Shown piece by piece: positions 24,333-26,641 of a DNA stretch of 26,641 nt. This stretch comes from an uncultured Eubacteriales bacterium. GTDB taxonomy: Bacteria; Bacillota; Clostridia; Oscillospirales; Oscillospiraceae. Numbering within the stretch: position 1 is the first letter of the stretch; every line of letters begins with the position of its first letter. A program made the translations under genes and the position numbers. Location: assembly GCA_902465435.1 (NCBI GenBank), contig CABQNH010000028.1, forward strand, positions 1 through 26,641. Reading direction: 5' to 3'. The notes beneath the pieces were generated by a model, which was not told where the DNA came from, ran no database searches, and was given only the letters and a program-made list of their open reading frames with translations.

Positions 24333-24350
24333 GTCGTTCGATGCTATACT
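24322..24350 (+). promoter_or_regulatory. Candidate wecC promoter overlapping the glmS terminator tail
   Basis: TATACT at 24345-24350 with TGC just before it (extended -10) sits 17 bases after TTGCGT (24322-24327). Transcription would start at about 24356, exactly where the structured leader begins. Confidence 0.6.
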
Positions 24351-24355
24351 ACTAA

Positions 24356-24516
24356 GGAACCTCCGGATTCATTCCCAGCGGCGGACGGCAGGGCTTCTTT
24401 GCCAATGCGGCCGTCCATCCGGGCTGCTTTTCACAGAGGTTACCTGGTCAGCATAGCCTGACCGCTTGCGCATCGCTGCGCAGAATTGAGCGAAGCAGGG
24501 CGCCTTGGCGCGCTGC
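24356..24516 (+). promoter_or_regulatory. Highly structured 5' leader of wecC, unassigned
   Basis: Nested stems can be drawn. Outer: GGAACCTC (24356-24363) with GAGGTTACC (24436-24444), one bulged A. Middle: CGGAT (24364-24368) with ATCCG (24417-24421). Inner: GGACGGC (24383-24389) with GCCGTCC (24410-24416), capped by a small GGC/GCC stem. Three further hairpins follow: GGTCAG/CTGACC (24446-24463), TGCGC/GCGCA (24467-24482) and GCAG-GCG/CGC-CTGC (24495-24516). The last ends just before the AGAAGGAAG ribosome binding site. I do not recognise it as a known riboswitch. It may sense a metabolite or protein that controls wecC translation. Confidence 0.55.
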
Positions 24517-24533
24517 AGAAAGAAGGAAGAAGT

Positions 24534-25757
24534 ATGATTAATGTTGTGGGTCTTGGGTATATCGGTCTGCCGACGGCGCTGATGTTTGCTTCGCACGGCG
24601 TTGCCGTTACCGGCACGGACTATAATGCGCGTTTGGTGGCAGAGCTGCAGGCCGGCCATACGACCTTTAAGGAAAAAGGACTGGACGAGCTGTTTGCAGC
24701 CGCCGTGCAGGCGGGCATTCATTTCTCCAATGCTTACCTTAAAACGGAAATGTATATTGTCGCCGTGCCGACGCCCTATGATAAAGAGACGAAGAAAATC
24801 GATCCCTGCTATGTGGTCGGTGCGGTGGAGAATGTGCTGCAGGTCTGCCCGAAGGGCGCAATTGTGGTGATTGAGTCCACCGTTTCTCCCGGTACGATCG
24901 ATCGTTTCGTGCGCCCGATTGTGGCAAAGCACGGATTTACCATCGGGGAGGATATCCACCTTGTGCATGCACCGGAGCGGATCATTCCCGGCAATATGGT
25001 CTATGAATTGCAGCATAACAGCCGAACGATCGGCGCGGACAGCCGTGAGATCGGCGAGAAGGTCAAGTCGCTCTATGCATCTTTCTGCCAGGGCGAGATC
25101 GTTGTGACGGATATCCGCACGGCGGAGATGACCAAGGTCGTGGAGAATACCTTCCGCGATATCAACATTGCCTATGCAAACGAGCTTGCGAAAATCTGCC
25201 GCAGCGATAATATGGACGTTTACGAGATTATCCGTATTGCGAACAAGCATCCGCGTGTAAATATTCTAAACCCCGGCCCCGGTGTCGGCGGCCATTGCAT
25301 TTCTGTCGATCCCTGGTTTCTGGTTGGGGATTACCCGGAGCTTGCCAAGCTGATTAAAACGGCGCGTACCATTAACGACTCTATGCCGGATTATGTGCTG
25401 GATCGTATTTTGGAGCTGCAAAGGACATATGGCATCGTGTCGTTGTCCCGTGTCGGCATCTACGGCCTGACCTATAAGGAGAATGTTGACGATGTACGCG
25501 AGAGCCCGACGATGCAGCTTTTGGAGTTCCTGAAGGCGCGCGGTCTGGACGGTCAGGTCAAGCTGTACGATCCTTATATTTCGCAGGACATGGTACCGAA
25601 TCAGTTGCATGATCTGGATGAATTCCTGCAGCAGGTCGATATGGTGGTTGTCATGGTCGGTCACAATGAGATTCGTGAGCAGATGGAAAAGCTGCGCGGT
25701 AAGGTCGTGTTTGACACGCGCAGAATCTGCACATTGGAAGGAACGGAATATCTTTAA
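24534..25757 (+). CDS. wecC: UDP-N-acetyl-D-mannosamine dehydrogenase (UDP-glucose/GDP-mannose dehydrogenase family)
   Basis: The enzyme oxidises UDP-ManNAc to UDP-ManNAc-uronate with two NAD+, making a precursor for surface polysaccharides. The 407-residue product has the N-terminal Rossmann NAD motif GLGYIGLP, VAVPTPYD, ESTVSPGT, HAPERIIPGN (the last favouring the UDP-ManNAc subgroup) and the catalytic block GVGGHCISVDPWFL with nucleophile Cys255. The C-terminal UDP-binding domain follows (GLTYKENVDDVRESP). ATG at 24534 follows AGAAGGAAG; the frame is open upstream to 24486, but that lies in the structured leader. No epimerase or glycosyltransferase gene is near, so the pathway must be completed elsewhere. 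Exact substrate is inferred. Confidence 0.88.
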   Translation: MINVVGLGYIGLPTALMFASHGVAVTGTDYNARLVAELQAGHTTFKEKGLDELFAAAVQAGIHFSNAYLKTEMYIVAVPTPYDKETKKIDPCYVVGAVENVLQVCPKGAIVVIESTVSPGTIDRFVRPIVAKHGFTIGEDIHLVHAPERIIPGNMVYELQHNSRTIGADSREIGEKVKSLYASFCQGEIVVTDIRTAEMTKVVENTFRDINIAYANELAKICRSDNMDVYEIIRIANKHPRVNILNPGPGVGGHCISVDPWFLVGDYPELAKLIKTARTINDSMPDYVLDRILELQRTYGIVSLSRVGIYGLTYKENVDDVRESPTMQLLEFLKARGLDGQVKLYDPYISQDMVPNQLHDLDEFLQQVDMVVVMVGHNEIREQMEKLRGKVVFDTRRICTLEGTEYL

Positions 25758-26410
25758 TGCAGTATTTTTCACCGGAAACCATAGATTTCCTTTGGGGAAT
25801 TCGTTTCAACAACGAGCGAAACTGGTTTGAGGCGCATAAGGAGCAATATAAGCGGACGCTGTATGAGCCGATGAAGGCGCTCGGCACGGCGCTGTTTGCG
25901 CCGTTTGCAAAATCACCGGAGCTGATTTTGAAGGTTTCCCGCATCTACCGTGACGCGCGCCTGCACCATCCGCTGCCATATAAGGAGAGTCTTTGGCTCT
26001 GCATCCGGAAAGAAGCAGACTGGTGGAGCGAGCAGCCGTCTCTATTCTTTGAGTTGACGCCGGAGCGCTATAGCTACGGTTTCCTGCTTTGGGGGCCGAA
26101 GCCGAATACGATGGAGCGCTTCCGCACTGAGATCGCTGCGAAACCGGACTGGTTTCTTTCTCTTGCTGAGCAGATTGAGCGGCAGGACGGCATTACAATC
26201 GGCGGCATGACTTATAAGCGTCCGAAACCATGTCCGGATGTCCGCATAGAGCGCTTTTTTCGCCTGAAAAATATCACGGCATATCGGGAGTGCCCGATCG
26301 ACGAGGTACTATTCTCTGATGCACTCGAAGCGCGTGTTGCGGACCTGTTTTCCGGGCTGCGGCCGCTCTGGGACTTCCTGCTTAGCTGCACGGAGCAGCA
26401 GGAGCGGTAG
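25757..26410 (+). CDS. DUF2461 domain protein
   Basis: The 217-residue product belongs to the DUF2461 family (function unknown), judged by its start FSPETIDFLWGIRFNNERNWFEAHK, the RIYRDARLHHPLPYKESLW block and FELTPERYSYGFLLWGPKP. It has no signal peptide or membrane segment and is presumably cytoplasmic. The ATG overlaps the wecC stop codon as TAATG, so the two are cotranscribed and probably translationally coupled. A metabolic link with wecC is not obvious. A stem-loop about 50 bases after its stop would end the transcript. Confidence 0.9.
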   Translation: MQYFSPETIDFLWGIRFNNERNWFEAHKEQYKRTLYEPMKALGTALFAPFAKSPELILKVSRIYRDARLHHPLPYKESLWLCIRKEADWWSEQPSLFFELTPERYSYGFLLWGPKPNTMERFRTEIAAKPDWFLSLAEQIERQDGITIGGMTYKRPKPCPDVRIERFFRLKNITAYRECPIDEVLFSDALEARVADLFSGLRPLWDFLLSCTEQQER

Positions 26411-26460
26411 GGAAGCGAAGGTTCCATTTTGAAGAAGTAGAAAATGGTTTTCAAACATTT

Positions 26461-26491
26461 GTCCCGGCGCGGCCCAAAGCCGCGCCGGGAC
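26461..26491 (+). terminator. GC-rich hairpin after the DUF2461 gene
   Basis: GTCCCGGCGCGGC (26461-26473) pairs perfectly with GCCGCGCCGGGAC (26479-26491), a 13-bp stem with a five-base loop. The T-run is weak (AGTTTGCTCTT). Confidence 0.7.
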
Positions 26492-26500
26492 AGTTTGCTC

Positions 26501-26588
26501 TTGGTGCAATTCAACTTATTGGTGCAATCCATGCAATCAATTCTTGTAATCATGTAATAAATTCAAATAATTAATTCAAACCATTCAA
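26501..26588. repeat. AT-rich stretch with short direct repeats
   Basis: TTGGTGCAAT occurs at 26501-26510 and 26519-26528, an 18-base period. ATTCAA recurs at 26509, 26561, 26574 and 26583. No gene is present from 26411 to the end of the window apart from this and the flanking hairpins. Confidence 0.5.
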
Positions 26589-26628
26589 AGGCGCAGCCGA
26601 CGGATTTTTATCCGAAGGCTGCGCCTTT
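26587..26628. terminator. Hairpin at the right edge, probable terminator
   Basis: AAAGGCGCAGCC (26587-26598) pairs perfectly with GGCTGCGCCTTT (26617-26628), with an inner CGGAT/ATCCG stem (26601-26605 with 26610-26614). The A-run on one side and T-run on the other allow termination in both directions. It may serve a convergent gene to the right of the window. Confidence 0.65.
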
Positions 26629-26641
26629 GCTTCTTGGTTTT

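Noticed and set aside
26501..26588. Short repeats considered as iterons or a CRISPR fragment
   Set aside because: Only two copies of a 10-mer and scattered ATTCAA hexamers occur; there is no regular repeat-spacer structure and no replication or cas gene nearby.

Overview
The window reads as chromosomal DNA of a fairly GC-rich, low-redundancy Firmicute of the class Clostridia, most likely an Oscillospiraceae/Ruminococcaceae-type gut anaerobe. This is inference. It rests on strong AGGAGG-type ribosome binding sites, sigma-A promoters often with an extended -10, an alanyl T-box in front of alaS, a SpoIID homologue (sporulating ancestry), ribonuclease M5, SecG, and lipoproteins with classical lipoboxes. 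No rRNA, tRNA, CRISPR array, phage module or intact insertion sequence was found.

Layout. 1-812 is a gene-free, visibly less GC-rich stretch rich in inverted repeats. murC (minus) follows, diverging from prfB and secG (plus). spoIID (minus) converges on secG with no gap, and the secG terminator lies inside the spoIID reading frame. From a consensus promoter at 5161-5190, a conserved-looking uncharacterised protein and a DNA/RNA endonuclease lipoprotein form an overlapping pair. A promoter and T-box then lead into alaS, followed by a HIT-family hydrolase. A compact five-gene run comes next (comEC, holA, rnmV, an ABC-F ATPase, an Mrp/NBP35 ATPase), closed by a strong bidirectional terminator at 17055-17102.

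On the minus strand lie a secreted lipoprotein gene and an aminopeptidase gene followed at once by a 53-codon membrane-protein gene that is easily missed. On the plus strand a minimal DEAD-box helicase is translationally coupled (ATGA) to a divergent DprA-like protein. glmS follows with its own promoter, a very short leader and a strong terminator. Then come a highly structured leader, a UDP-N-acetylmannosamine dehydrogenase gene and a TAATG-coupled DUF2461 gene. The last 230 bases hold two hairpins and AT-rich short repeats.

Functions are mostly housekeeping: cell wall (murC, glmS, wecC), translation (prfB, alaS), secretion (secG), replication and RNA processing (holA, rnmV). Overlaid are parts associated elsewhere with DNA uptake: a nuclease of the DNA-entry family, ComEC and a DprA-like protein, in separate transcription units. 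The points most worth a second look are the unassigned structured leader of wecC, the helicase/DprA-like pair, the small membrane protein after the aminopeptidase, the uncharacterised protein paired with the nuclease, and the repeat-rich left edge.
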